From: SVKR01 sp963605115
GTDB lineage: Bacteria; Bacillota; Clostridia; Oscillospirales; Oscillospiraceae
Length of the DNA: 23,811 nt
Direction: 5' to 3'
Assembly: GCA_963605115.1 (NCBI GenBank)
Contig: CAVCTM010000024.1
Span: forward strand, 1-23,811
Each line of letters opens with the position of its first letter. Positions within the stretch are counted from its first letter, which is position 1. A program made the position numbers and the translations under genes. Of this stretch, positions 1 through 6,880 are shown one piece after another. The notes beneath the pieces are model-generated. The model was not told the DNA's origin, did no database searches, and saw nothing but the letters and a program-made list of their open reading frames with translations.

Positions 1-54
1 CAACCCTCCAGTCAGCCTTCGGCTGACAGCCTCCCTTGCACAGGGAGGCCTTTA
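1..54. repeat. Partial copy (A) of the 161-bp dispersed palindromic repeat
   Basis: This is the right end of the repeat family seen complete at 17130-17290 and 23469-23629; its left part lies outside the window. It has the shared stretch CAACCCTCCAGTCA, a small hairpin arm (CAGCC-TTC-GGCTG) and the terminal hairpin CCTCCCTTGCACAGGGAGG. The hairpin arm is the reverse complement of the left arm of the copy at 17130. It sits just beyond the end of the minus-strand glycerol-3-phosphate oxidoreductase operon. Confidence 0.85.
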
Positions 55-102
55 CATTATGTGGCTTCTCCGCGATGATAAGGTCTTTTTTTTGACACCC
101 TC

Positions 103-134
103 AAAATCGCCCTGCCTGACAGCAGGGCGATTTT
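103..134 (-). terminator. Intrinsic terminator of the glp oxidoreductase operon
   Basis: A perfect 13-bp stem (AAAATCGCCCTGC / GCAGGGCGATTTT) with a 6-nt loop lies directly after the TGA stop at 135-137. Its A/T ends can give a short U-run in either direction. Confidence 0.8.
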
Positions 135-488
135 TCATATTTTCTCCATATCCCGCGTTGCGATGACATCGACGCCGGTTCCTAACAGATCGGGCAGCAG
201 CACGTCCCCGATATGGACCGGGGCGGCGGCAGTCACGGCGTTGATGGCTGCCATCGCCTCGGACATTTTGTCCTTCGGGATGGGTGCGGCGGTGCGCACC
301 GGGACACGGGGCAGCGCGCCGCCGGTGAGCCGGACGGTGGTCGTCAGCGTGCGCGTCGGGGCGCAGAGCTCCGCGCGCCCGTACTCTACGCCGCGGGGAC
401 AGGCGTTGCCGCGCACGGCGTAGTCCTTCGCCTCGTCCACGGTCAGACGGCAGCCGCGGGGACAGACGATGCAGGTCAGTTCGGTCAT
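135..488 (-). CDS. DUF1667 family protein, small Cys-rich partner of the FAD oxidoreductases
   Basis: This 117-residue protein begins with a compact cysteine cluster, Cys6-x2-Cys9-x3-Cys13, followed by Cys30 in NACPRG. That suggests it binds a metal or an Fe-S cluster. The pattern and length fit DUF1667. In Firmicutes this family is repeatedly found as the last gene after a glycerol-3-phosphate dehydrogenase-like flavoprotein and a pyridine-nucleotide oxidoreductase (family knowledge). The start codon overlaps the stop of the preceding gene by 4 bp, so translation is probably coupled. The gene is last in its operon and is followed at once by a terminator hairpin. Its biochemical role is not established; I infer an electron-transfer or assembly function for the two flavoproteins. 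The middle of the protein shows no recognised motif. Confidence 0.85.
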   Translation of the reverse strand: MTELTCIVCPRGCRLTVDEAKDYAVRGNACPRGVEYGRAELCAPTRTLTTTVRLTGGALPRVPVRTAAPIPKDKMSEAMAAINAVTAAAPVHIGDVLLPDLLGTGVDVIATRDMEKI

Positions 489-1762
489 CTTTCCGCCTCC
501 TTTTCCTCTCCGGCGCAGACGGTGACGGGTCCGTCCGCCGGGTCGAGCTTTTCCACGAGCACCCTCGGCAGCAGCAGCTTCACCATTTCGCTGCTCGTCA
601 TAAACGGGCGGCGGAAGCGCGCGATCTGCTTTTCGCCCTGATACACGGTGACGGCGGCTGTCTCTCCGTAATGCCCCTTCACGCGGAAGGAGAGCTCGAT
701 GCCCCTGCCGAGATTCGCCTTGCGCGCATAGCCCGGCACGGTGTAGCTGACGCCCTCGCCGGGGCGGATCTCCAGCGTTTCGCCCTCCGGCACGGGTCCT
801 TCCAGCACGCGCGCGGCGGCGGCGCGCCCGGCGCGGACGCTCTCCTCCGTCACGAAATCCACGAGGTCGTGGACCTGAAGCGCGTTGCCGCAGGCGAAGA
901 TGCCGGGAACACAGGTCTCATTGTTTTCATACACGACCGCGCCGCCGGTGCGTCCGAGCGGGATGCCCGCCTGACGCGCGAGCTCGTTTTCCGGGATGAG
1001 CCCGATGGAGAGCAGCAGCGTGTCGCAGTCAAAGGTCTTTTCCGTGCCGGGAATGACGCGGCGCCGGGCGTCCACCTCTGCGGCGACGACCTGCTCCACG
1101 CGGTGGGTCCCGCGCACGTCCGTCACCGTGTGGCGCAGCAGCAGGGGGATGTCGAAGTCGACAAGGCACTGCTGCACATTGCGCGCAAGACCGTCCGGGC
1201 GGTCGCCCGCGCCGATGCAGGCGAGCACCTTCGCGCCTTCGAGCGTCATGCGCCGCGCCATGATGAGCCCGATGTCGCCCGTGCCGCGGATGACGACGCG
1301 GCGGCCGACGGAGAGCCCCAGCAGGTTCATATACATCTGCGCGGTCCCGGCGGTGAACACGCCGGCGCAGCGTGCGCCGGGGATGCCGACCGCGCCGCGG
1401 GCGCGCTCGCGGCAGCCCATGGCGAGCACGACCGTGTCCGCACTGAGCGCTTCGACCCCGGCGGCGGAGCTCACGAACACCTCGCGCTCCGGCGTCAGCT
1501 GGAGCACCATCGTGTCCGTTCTGACCTCCACGCCCGTGGCGGCGAGCAGCTCGATAAAGCGCCCGGCATACTCCGGACCGGTGAGCTCCTCCTTGAAGCG
1601 GTGGAGCCCGAAGCCGTTATGGATGCACTGGTTCAGAATGCCGCCGAGCGACTTGTCGCGCTCGATGACGAGGACGGAGCGGAGCCCCGCCTCCCACGCT
1701 GCGTGGGCTGCGGCGAGTCCCGCGGGACCGCCGCCGATAACGATGAGCTGATAGTGCTTCAA
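485..1762 (-). CDS. NAD(P)/FAD-dependent oxidoreductase, GlpB-like partner subunit
   Basis: This 425-residue protein has an N-terminal FAD Rossmann motif (VIGGGPAGLAAAHAAWEAG) and a second dinucleotide site near the middle (VIRGTGDIGLIMARR). The C-terminal FAD signature contains FACGNALQVHD. It also has the QCIHNGFG segment typical of this subgroup. It belongs to the pyridine nucleotide-disulphide oxidoreductase superfamily. It lies between a glycerol-3-phosphate dehydrogenase-like flavoprotein and a DUF1667 protein, opposite glycerol kinase. The likely role is to pass electrons from glycerol-3-phosphate oxidation to NAD(P)+ or another acceptor in the cytoplasm. Both gene junctions are 4-bp ATGA overlaps, indicating tight coupling in one operon. 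No membrane segment is visible. The family is certain; the acceptor and exact partner role are inferred. Confidence 0.88.
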   Translation of the reverse strand: MKHYQLIVIGGGPAGLAAAHAAWEAGLRSVLVIERDKSLGGILNQCIHNGFGLHRFKEELTGPEYAGRFIELLAATGVEVRTDTMVLQLTPEREVFVSSAAGVEALSADTVVLAMGCRERARGAVGIPGARCAGVFTAGTAQMYMNLLGLSVGRRVVIRGTGDIGLIMARRMTLEGAKVLACIGAGDRPDGLARNVQQCLVDFDIPLLLRHTVTDVRGTHRVEQVVAAEVDARRRVIPGTEKTFDCDTLLLSIGLIPENELARQAGIPLGRTGGAVVYENNETCVPGIFACGNALQVHDLVDFVTEESVRAGRAAAARVLEGPVPEGETLEIRPGEGVSYTVPGYARKANLGRGIELSFRVKGHYGETAAVTVYQGEKQIARFRRPFMTSSEMVKLLLPRVLVEKLDPADGPVTVCAGEEKEAER

Positions 1763-3204
1763 AGGTGCGCGCCTCCCTTCGTCTCGTTCGTCAGGATCTC
1801 GCTGCCCGGTTCCTCCAGACAGACCTCCAGCCAGTCGAGCCCCAGCTCGCGCACAAGCAGCTCGTGGACCTTCGGCGAGCAGAAGCCGCCCTGACAGCGG
1901 CCGAGACCGGCTCCGGTGCGGCGCTTGACCGCGCCGATGCTGCGCGGCGGGATTGGGCTGCGCAGCGCCGCGACGATCTCGCCCTCCGTCACGGTTTCGC
2001 AGCGGCAGACGATGCGGCCGTAAGTCGGTTCGAGCGCGATGACGGCGTTTTTCTCCTCCATGGAGAGCTCTTTAAAGCGCACGCGGCGGCGCGTATCCAG
2101 AAACTCCTCCTTTTCGCGCAGCGCCAGCCCGTCGGCACGGAGCATCTCCGCAACGTCCTCCGCGATGGCGGGGGCGGCGGTGAGTCCGGGGCTCTTGATC
2201 CCGGCGAGGTCGATGAAGCCGGGATAGGCCGCGCTCTCGCCGATGATGAAGTCGTCGCGGTCGGAGTTGGCGCGCACGCCGGCGAAGTTGCGGATATTCT
2301 GCCGCAGGTCCACGCCGGGAACGCTGCGCCGCGCGGCGGCAGCGATGGCGGCGAGCCCGGCGGAGTCCGTGCTGCGGTCGTCCGCCGCGCCGACGGTGGC
2401 GTCAGGTCCTACGATAAGGTTGCCGTGGACCGTCGGGGAAACGAGCACGCCCTTGCCCTTTTCGTTCGGGCACTGGAACACCGTGCAGTCGACGCGGCTG
2501 CCCTCGCTCTTGTCGAGCAGGTAATACTGCCCGCGCGTGGGGATGATCCTGTAGTCCGGCTCCTCCAGCAGACCGCGCACCGCGGCGGCGTCCACGCCCG
2601 CGGCGGAGACGACGAAGCGCGACTCATATTCCGCGCCGTCCTCCGTTTTTACGAGGAACGTGCCGAACTCGGTCCGCTCGATCGCCGTGACGCGCGCGCG
2701 GAGGTGCAGCTCCACCCCGTTGCGCACGGCGGTCTCCGCCATCGCGAGCGTGTATTCCCACGGGCAGATGATGCCCGCGGAGGGCGCCCAGAGCGCGGCG
2801 ACGACCGTCTCGGCGAGCTCCGGCTCGCGTGCGCGCGCCTCCTCGCCGCTTAAGATCTCCAGCCCCGGCACGCCGTTCGCGCAGCCGCGGTCATAGAGCT
2901 TTTGCAGATGCGCCCGGTCGCCCTCGTCGAAGGCGAGGACCATGCTGCCGCAGGGCAGATAGGGCACGTCGAGCCGGGCGCAGATCTCCGGGGCGAGCGC
3001 CGCGCCGCGGACGTTGAGCCGCGCCATATCGGTGCCCGGCGCGGGGTCGTAGCCCGCGTGGATAATGGCGCTGTTGGCGCGGCTCGTGCCGACGGCAACG
3101 TCGCTCCCCGCCTCCAGCACGGCAACGCGCAGATCGTAGCGCGCAAGAGTGTAAGCACAGGCTGCGCCGGTCACGCCGCAGCCGATGATCAATACGTCAA
3201 ACAT
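1759..3204 (-). CDS. FAD-dependent glycerol-3-phosphate dehydrogenase-like protein with BFD [2Fe-2S] domain
   Basis: This 481-residue flavoprotein starts with the FAD-binding motif IIGCGVTGAACAYTLARYD and shows the DAO-fold segment SRANSAIIHAGYDPAPGT. The C-terminus carries a BFD-type [2Fe-2S] domain with Cys400-x-Cys402 and Cys437-x4-Cys442. This architecture matches the clostridial GlpA/LhgO-type enzymes annotated as NAD(P)/FAD-dependent oxidoreductases. Because it faces glycerol kinase, oxidation of glycerol-3-phosphate to dihydroxyacetone phosphate is the best-supported reaction. An L-2-hydroxyglutarate oxidase-like activity is the alternative. It is the first gene of a three-gene operon and overlaps the next gene by 4 bp. 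A purine-rich ribosome site (GGAAGGAA) lies about 13 nt before the ATG, slightly far. The promoter overlaps that of glpK. Confidence 0.87.
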   Translation of the reverse strand: MFDVLIIGCGVTGAACAYTLARYDLRVAVLEAGSDVAVGTSRANSAIIHAGYDPAPGTDMARLNVRGAALAPEICARLDVPYLPCGSMVLAFDEGDRAHLQKLYDRGCANGVPGLEILSGEEARAREPELAETVVAALWAPSAGIICPWEYTLAMAETAVRNGVELHLRARVTAIERTEFGTFLVKTEDGAEYESRFVVSAAGVDAAAVRGLLEEPDYRIIPTRGQYYLLDKSEGSRVDCTVFQCPNEKGKGVLVSPTVHGNLIVGPDATVGAADDRSTDSAGLAAIAAAARRSVPGVDLRQNIRNFAGVRANSDRDDFIIGESAAYPGFIDLAGIKSPGLTAAPAIAEDVAEMLRADGLALREKEEFLDTRRRVRFKELSMEEKNAVIALEPTYGRIVCRCETVTEGEIVAALRSPIPPRSIGAVKRRTGAGLGRCQGGFCSPKVHELLVRELGLDWLEVCLEEPGSEILTNETKGGAHL

Positions 3205-3231
3205 ATCGAAAAGCCGTTCCTTCCTTTTTTC

Positions 3232-3260
3232 TTGACAAGACTATTTTACTTTGGGATAAT
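3232..3260 (+). promoter_or_regulatory. Promoter of glpK
   Basis: TTGACA (3232-3237), a 17-nt spacer and GATAAT (3255-3260) make a near-consensus sigma-A promoter. It interleaves with the opposing promoter. TTGACAA at 3232-3238 and TTGTCAA at 3265-3271 form a perfect inverted repeat, so one regulator or simple RNA polymerase exclusion could control both directions. Confidence 0.85.
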
Positions 3261-3271
3261 GGTGTTGTCAA
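3243..3271 (-). promoter_or_regulatory. Promoter of the glp oxidoreductase operon
   Basis: On the minus strand TTGACA (3266-3271) and TAAAAT (3243-3248) are separated by exactly 17 nt. The predicted start of transcription is near 3236, inside the -35 box of the facing glpK promoter. Confidence 0.85.
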
Positions 3272-3306
3272 TCAACAAAAATGCTCTTCTGGGAGGTTAT
3301 CCGCAC

Positions 3307-4794
3307 ATGAAGCAGTACGTCATCGCGCTCGATCAGGGGACGACGAGCTCCCGCGCCATCGTGTTCGACCGGGAGCAGAACATTCTCGGTATGGCGCAGA
3401 AGGAGTTTACCCAGTTTTACCCCAAGCCCGGCTGGGTGGAGCATAACGCGATGGAGCTTTATTCCAGCCTCGTCTCCGTCATGGCGGAGGTCGTCGCGAA
3501 ATGCGACCTCACGGGCGCGGACATCGCCTGCATCGGGCTCACGAACCAGCGCGAGACGACCATCGTCTGGGACCGCGACACGGGAACGCCGGTCTATAAC
3601 GCCATCGTGTGGCAATGCCGCCGCACGGCGGAGCTCTGCGAGGAGATCAAGCGCGACCGCGCTCTCACGGACTACATCCGCGAGAGCACCGGTCTGCTCG
3701 TGGACGCTTACTTTTCCGCGACGAAGATCAAGTGGATCCTCGATAACGTCCCGGATGCGCGCAAGAAGGCGGAGCAGGGGCGGCTGCTGTTCGGCACGGT
3801 GGACTCGTGGATCCTCTGGAAGCTCACCGGCGGGCGCGTCCACGTTACGGACCGCACGAACGCCTCGCGCACGATGCTCTTCAACATCCACGAAATGGCG
3901 TGGGATGAGCGCCTCTGCCGCGAGCTGGACATCCCGATGAGCATGCTCCCGGAGGTGCGCAGCAGCAGCGAAATTTACGGCACGACGGACATTCAGGGCG
4001 CCGCCGTGCCCATCAGCGGCATCGCCGGCGACCAGCAGTCGTCGCTCTTCGGGCAGGCTTGCCTCGACGCCGGGCAGGTCAAGAACACTTACGGCACGGG
4101 CTGCTTCCTGCTCATGAACACCGGCGGCGACTGCGTTGCGAGCCGCAACGGACTCGTCACCACCGTGGCGGCGAGCGCGGGCGGCAGCGTGCAGTATGCG
4201 CTGGAGGGCAGCGTCTTCGTCGGCGGCGCGGTCATCCAGTGGGTGCGCGACGAGCTGGGGCTCATCCGCGAGGCGGCGGACAGCGAATATTTTGCCCGCA
4301 AGGTGGCGGACACCGGCGGGGTCTACCTCGTCCCGGCGTTCACGGGGCTCGGCGCGCCGTACTGGGATATGTACGCCCGCGGCGCGATCCTCGGTCTCAC
4401 ACGCGGGACGAAGCGCGAGCACATCATCCGCGCGGCGCTGGAGTCCATCGCGTTCCAGTCCGCGGACCTCGTCGCCGCGATGGAGAAGGACACCGGCAGC
4501 ACCATCGGCGAGCTGCGCGTGGACGGCGGCGCGTCGCGCAACGGCTTTCTGATGCAGTTCCAGTCCGACGTGCTCGATAAGCGCGTCTGCCGCAGCGCCG
4601 TCGGGGAGACGACCGCCCTCGGCGCGGCGTGCCTCGCCGGGCTCGCCGTCGGCGTCTGGCGCGACACGGAGGAGCTGAAGGACGTCTGGCGCGCCGACCG
4701 CGTCTTCGCCCCCGAACTGGACGACCGCTCCCGCGAAGCCGCCCTCGCCGGCTGGCACCGCGCCGTCGGGCGGAGTCTGGAGTGGGAAAAATAA
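3307..4794 (+). CDS. glpK: Glycerol kinase
   Basis: This 495-residue FGGY-family kinase phosphorylates glycerol to glycerol-3-phosphate with ATP in the cytoplasm. The N-terminal phosphate-binding motif ALDQGTTSSRAIVFD is intact, as are GTVDSWILWKLTGG, the conserved AGDQQSSLFGQACLD and NTYGTGCFLLMNTG. Length matches the family. The ATG at 3307 is chosen because GGGAGG (3291-3296) sits 10 nt upstream and the protein then begins exactly like other glycerol kinases. The loop that carries the HPr-phosphorylated histidine in many low-GC Gram-positive enzymes (an HFYG-type segment) reads DIQG here. PTS-mediated activation is therefore unlikely. It faces the glycerol-3-phosphate oxidation operon, completing a glycerol utilisation module. 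No glycerol facilitator gene is visible in the window. Confidence 0.97.
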   Translation: MKQYVIALDQGTTSSRAIVFDREQNILGMAQKEFTQFYPKPGWVEHNAMELYSSLVSVMAEVVAKCDLTGADIACIGLTNQRETTIVWDRDTGTPVYNAIVWQCRRTAELCEEIKRDRALTDYIRESTGLLVDAYFSATKIKWILDNVPDARKKAEQGRLLFGTVDSWILWKLTGGRVHVTDRTNASRTMLFNIHEMAWDERLCRELDIPMSMLPEVRSSSEIYGTTDIQGAAVPISGIAGDQQSSLFGQACLDAGQVKNTYGTGCFLLMNTGGDCVASRNGLVTTVAASAGGSVQYALEGSVFVGGAVIQWVRDELGLIREAADSEYFARKVADTGGVYLVPAFTGLGAPYWDMYARGAILGLTRGTKREHIIRAALESIAFQSADLVAAMEKDTGSTIGELRVDGGASRNGFLMQFQSDVLDKRVCRSAVGETTALGAACLAGLAVGVWRDTEELKDVWRADRVFAPELDDRSREAALAGWHRAVGRSLEWEK

Positions 4795-4799
4795 AAAAT

Positions 4800-4822
4800 C
4801 CTCGCCGAAAAAAGCGGCGGGG
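4800..4822 (+). terminator. Hairpin after glpK
   Basis: CCTCGCCG / CGGCGGGG forms an 8-bp stem with one G-U pair and an A-rich loop, a few bases after the glpK stop. There is no U-run, so it may be a weak terminator or an mRNA 3' stabiliser. Confidence 0.4.
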
Positions 4823-4851
4823 TTGACAAGACGCGGAAACCTGCGTATAAT
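4823..4851 (+). promoter_or_regulatory. Perfect consensus promoter of a small RNA candidate
   Basis: TTGACA (4823-4828), a 17-nt spacer and TATAAT (4846-4851) match the sigma-A consensus at all 12 positions. No gene follows in sense for nearly 800 bp. Confidence 0.85.
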
Positions 4852-4856
4852 ACAGC

Positions 4857-4958
4857 ATGAAAAGGGCGCTGCGACAAGCGGTTGGTCCGGTCTAAGTTAG
4901 GTTTGCAAGCCTGAGCCTACGAAACCGTCACTTGGCAGAGTGGCGGTTTCTGCGTTTT
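4857..4958 (+). ncRNA. Orphan small RNA candidate (about 100 nt)
   Basis: The segment between the perfect promoter and a hairpin-plus-UUUU ending at 4958 has no credible reading frame: ATG at 4857 gives 12 codons and no ribosome site. It folds readily. CGCU-AGCG makes a first hairpin (4868-4881), AGG-CCU a second (4900-4913), and GAAACCG...CGGTTTC (4921-4950) makes the terminator-like stem. The CGGTT at 4879-4883 could also pair with AACCG at 4923-4927, within the left side of the terminator. That would be an attenuator-like switch. It runs convergent to mobB, and read-through would be antisense to mobB. I do not recognise the family; it lacks the hallmarks of SRP RNA, tRNA, 6S RNA and the riboswitches I know. 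Confidence 0.55.
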
Positions 4959-4996
4959 AAATGGTGTTTCGCGCCTGCGGGCGCGAAACACCATTT
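4959..4996. terminator. Bidirectional terminator between the small RNA and mobB
   Basis: A perfect 17-bp stem (4959-4975 with 4980-4996) and a TGCG loop abut the mobB stop codon (4997-4999). A T-run follows on the plus strand. It serves convergent transcripts from both sides. Confidence 0.85.
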
Positions 4997-5494
4997 TTAC
5001 TTTTCCCCCGCCATTTCCCACGCTTTTTCCACGAGAAACGCCGCGAGGGGCTCCGGGTCGTCCAGCGGGAAGACCGGGGCGCCGCCGGCGTCCAGCGGCT
5101 CGTCGCTGACGGCGGCGAAGCACGCTGCGGGGTCCAGCTTCGGGGGCTTTCCCGCCGCGGCGCGGTGGAGCACGATGGGGTTGCGGGCGTCGCCGTGCCA
5201 GCCCTCGACGAGAACTATGTCCACATCGCGGAGCCGGGCGAGCAGCTCGTCGAGCGTGCGGGGGCGGTAATCAAAAACGGCGGCCTTCTCCGCGTCGCAG
5301 ACGGCGACCGCCTGCGCGCCCGCCTGCGCATAGCGCCAGCTGTCCTTGCCCTCGCGGTCGAGCGTGAGGCGGTGACCGTCGTGCTTCACCGCGCCGACGC
5401 GCACGCCGCGCGCGCTGAGCGCCGCGATGAGCTTTTCCAGATAAGTGGTCTTTCCCGTACCGGACCACGCAACGAAGCTGAAAACCGGCGTCAT
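4997..5494 (-). CDS. mobB: Molybdopterin-guanine dinucleotide biosynthesis protein B
   Basis: This 165-residue P-loop GTP-binding protein opens with a Walker A motif (SGTGKTT, residues 11-17). It also has VGAVKHDGH and VLVEGWHGD, both typical of MobB. MobB assists MobA in making the guanine dinucleotide form of the molybdenum cofactor used by DMSO reductase-family enzymes. The ATG at 5494 is chosen because GGGAGG lies 7 nt upstream and the protein then starts at the Walker strand. A longer frame from 5581 would extend upstream of the predicted promoter's start point. It is a single-gene unit with its own promoter and a strong terminator. It may serve the molybdopterin enzyme encoded about 4 kb away, but no other cofactor genes are in the window. 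Confidence 0.93.
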   Translation of the reverse strand: MTPVFSFVAWSGTGKTTYLEKLIAALSARGVRVGAVKHDGHRLTLDREGKDSWRYAQAGAQAVAVCDAEKAAVFDYRPRTLDELLARLRDVDIVLVEGWHGDARNPIVLHRAAAGKPPKLDPAACFAAVSDEPLDAGGAPVFPLDDPEPLAAFLVEKAWEMAGEK

Positions 5495-5518
5495 AAAAGC
5501 GCCTCCCGAATCATTTTG

Positions 5519-5551
5519 AAGCTGCGAAAGGCGACTCGCCCTTCGCAGCTT
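5519..5551 (-). promoter_or_regulatory. 5'-leader hairpin of mobB
   Basis: AAGCTGCGAA...TTCGCAGCTT is a 16-bp stem with one mismatch and a 1-nt formal centre. It lies at the predicted 5' end of the mobB transcript (start near 5546) and may act as a stability hairpin or an attenuator. It has no U-run. Confidence 0.5.
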
Positions 5552-5552
5552 T

Positions 5553-5581
5553 ACTATATCATAAGAAAAAAGTCTTTTCAA
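5553..5581 (-). promoter_or_regulatory. Promoter of mobB
   Basis: On the minus strand TTGAAA (5576-5581) and TATAGT (5553-5558) are 17 nt apart. The -35 box overlaps the -35 box of the divergent apgM promoter. Confidence 0.7.
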
Positions 5582-5603
5582 GAAATGAATTCCGTCGTAT
5601 AAT
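5575..5603 (+). promoter_or_regulatory. Promoter of apgM-ispE-phosphatase operon
   Basis: TATAAT (5598-5603) is preceded at 17 nt by TTTTCA (5575-5580), a weak -35 box shared with the mobB promoter on the other strand. Confidence 0.6.
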
Positions 5604-5641
5604 TATATATTATCATTTTTCACCCCAAGGAGCAAAGCACT

Positions 5642-6880
5642 ATGATGAAATACTTACTCTTCATCGGCGACGGCATGGCGGACAACCCTGTGCCGGAACT
5701 GGGCGGAAAAACACCGCTGGAATACGCATCCATCCCGACGATCGACGCGATGAGCGCGCGCGGCGTGCTCGGCAGCGTCAGCAACTGCCCGGCGGGGCTC
5801 CCCGCCGGGAGCGACACGGCGATCACCTCCATCTTCGGCTGCGACCCGCGAAAATATTACACGGGCCGCGCGCCGCTGGAGGCAGCCGCCTCCGGCATGC
5901 GTCTCGCGCCGGGCGACATCGCTTACCGCTGCAACATGGTCGCCTATGAGGACGCGCCGGAGAAGCCCTTTGCCGAGCGCCGCATCCTGTCCCACTCCGC
6001 CGGCAGCATCGGTGCGGAGGAGTCCGACGCGCTCATTGCGGGGCTTTTCGCCGAGCCGGAGTTCGCCGCCGCCGCGGAAAAAGCCGGCATGACGGTCGAG
6101 CCGGGCCACTCCTTCCGCCATATCGCCGTGCAGCACGGCGCGGACGCCGCGGGGATGCGCCTCATCCCGCCCCACGACCACCTCGGCGAGCCGATCGGTC
6201 CCATCCTGCCGAGCGGCAGCGCTAATGCGGAGACGCTGGGAGCGCTGATGGCGCTCGCCTTCGAAAAGCTGGACCGCCACCCGATCAACGCCGCCCGCCG
6301 CGCGGCGGGCAAGCTGCCCGCGAACGGCATCTGGTTCTGGGCGGAGGGCACCGCCGTAGAGCTGCCGAGCTTTGAAAAGGCCTTTGGTCACAGCGGCGGC
6401 GTCGTCTCCGCCGTTCCGCTCTGCCACGGCATCGCCGCGCTCACCGGACTGGAGCCCATCTTCGTCGAGGGCGCGACCGGCGAGCTGGACACGAATCTCG
6501 AAAACAAGGTCGCCGCCGTGCTGCGCGTGCTGGAAACGCACGACTTCGCCGCGCTCCACGTCGAAGCGCCGGACGAGTGTACGCATAACGGCGATCTGAA
6601 GGGCAAGCTGCGATCCATCGAGTGGCTGGACAGCCGCTGCATGAAGCCGCTGACGGAGGCGTTTGCCGAGCGCGGCTGGGACTACCGCATTTTGTTCCTC
6701 AGCGACCATAAGACGCTGACGAGCACCCGCGGTCATGACGGCGACCCCGTGCCCTTCCTGCTCTATGACAGCACCGTCGACACCGGGCTCGGTCTGCCCT
6801 TCAGCGAGGCGAACGGGCTGAAGGGGACCTATTACCCGGACGGCGCGGCGAGCTGCATGAAGCTGCTGTTCGGCTTATGA
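5642..6880 (+). CDS. apgM: Cofactor-independent phosphoglycerate mutase, archaeal (ApgM) type
   Basis: This 412-residue alkaline-phosphatase-superfamily metalloenzyme has FIGDGMADNPVPELGG at the N-terminus with metal-ligand Asp10. The active-site Ser57 lies in AGSDTAITSIFGCDP. LSDHKTLTSTRGHDGDPVPF near the C-terminus supplies further metal ligands. It would interconvert 3- and 2-phosphoglycerate. In bacteria, members of this group have also been proposed as homoserine kinases, which the sequence alone cannot exclude. AAGGAG lies 9 nt before the ATG at 5642; a second ATG follows immediately. The next gene, ispE, overlaps by 4 bp. Length is close to the roughly 400 residues usual for the family. 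It acts in the cytoplasm. Confidence 0.9.
   Translation: MMKYLLFIGDGMADNPVPELGGKTPLEYASIPTIDAMSARGVLGSVSNCPAGLPAGSDTAITSIFGCDPRKYYTGRAPLEAAASGMRLAPGDIAYRCNMVAYEDAPEKPFAERRILSHSAGSIGAEESDALIAGLFAEPEFAAAAEKAGMTVEPGHSFRHIAVQHGADAAGMRLIPPHDHLGEPIGPILPSGSANAETLGALMALAFEKLDRHPINAARRAAGKLPANGIWFWAEGTAVELPSFEKAFGHSGGVVSAVPLCHGIAALTGLEPIFVEGATGELDTNLENKVAAVLRVLETHDFAALHVEAPDECTHNGDLKGKLRSIEWLDSRCMKPLTEAFAERGWDYRILFLSDHKTLTSTRGHDGDPVPFLLYDSTVDTGLGLPFSEANGLKGTYYPDGAASCMKLLFGL

Noticed and set aside
671..1894. Long plus-strand open frame opposite the two flavoprotein genes
   Set aside because: It is a shadow of the high-GC minus-strand genes. It has no domain, no ribosome site and a composition (Arg/Ala/His-rich) typical of antisense frames.
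4857..4895. Possible 12-codon peptide from ATG 4857 after the perfect promoter
   Set aside because: It begins at the predicted transcription start with no ribosome site, and its composition is unremarkable. The structured RNA reading fits better.
4857..4958. SRP RNA, tRNA, 6S RNA or a known riboswitch
   Set aside because: The GGAAGGAAGCAGC-type SRP core, the tRNA T-arm and the conserved cores of the riboswitch classes I could recall are absent.
5495..5581. Longer mobB start at 5581
   Set aside because: The extra residues precede the Walker strand, come from the leader hairpin and promoter region, and lack a ribosome site. ATG 5494 has GGGAGG at 7 nt.
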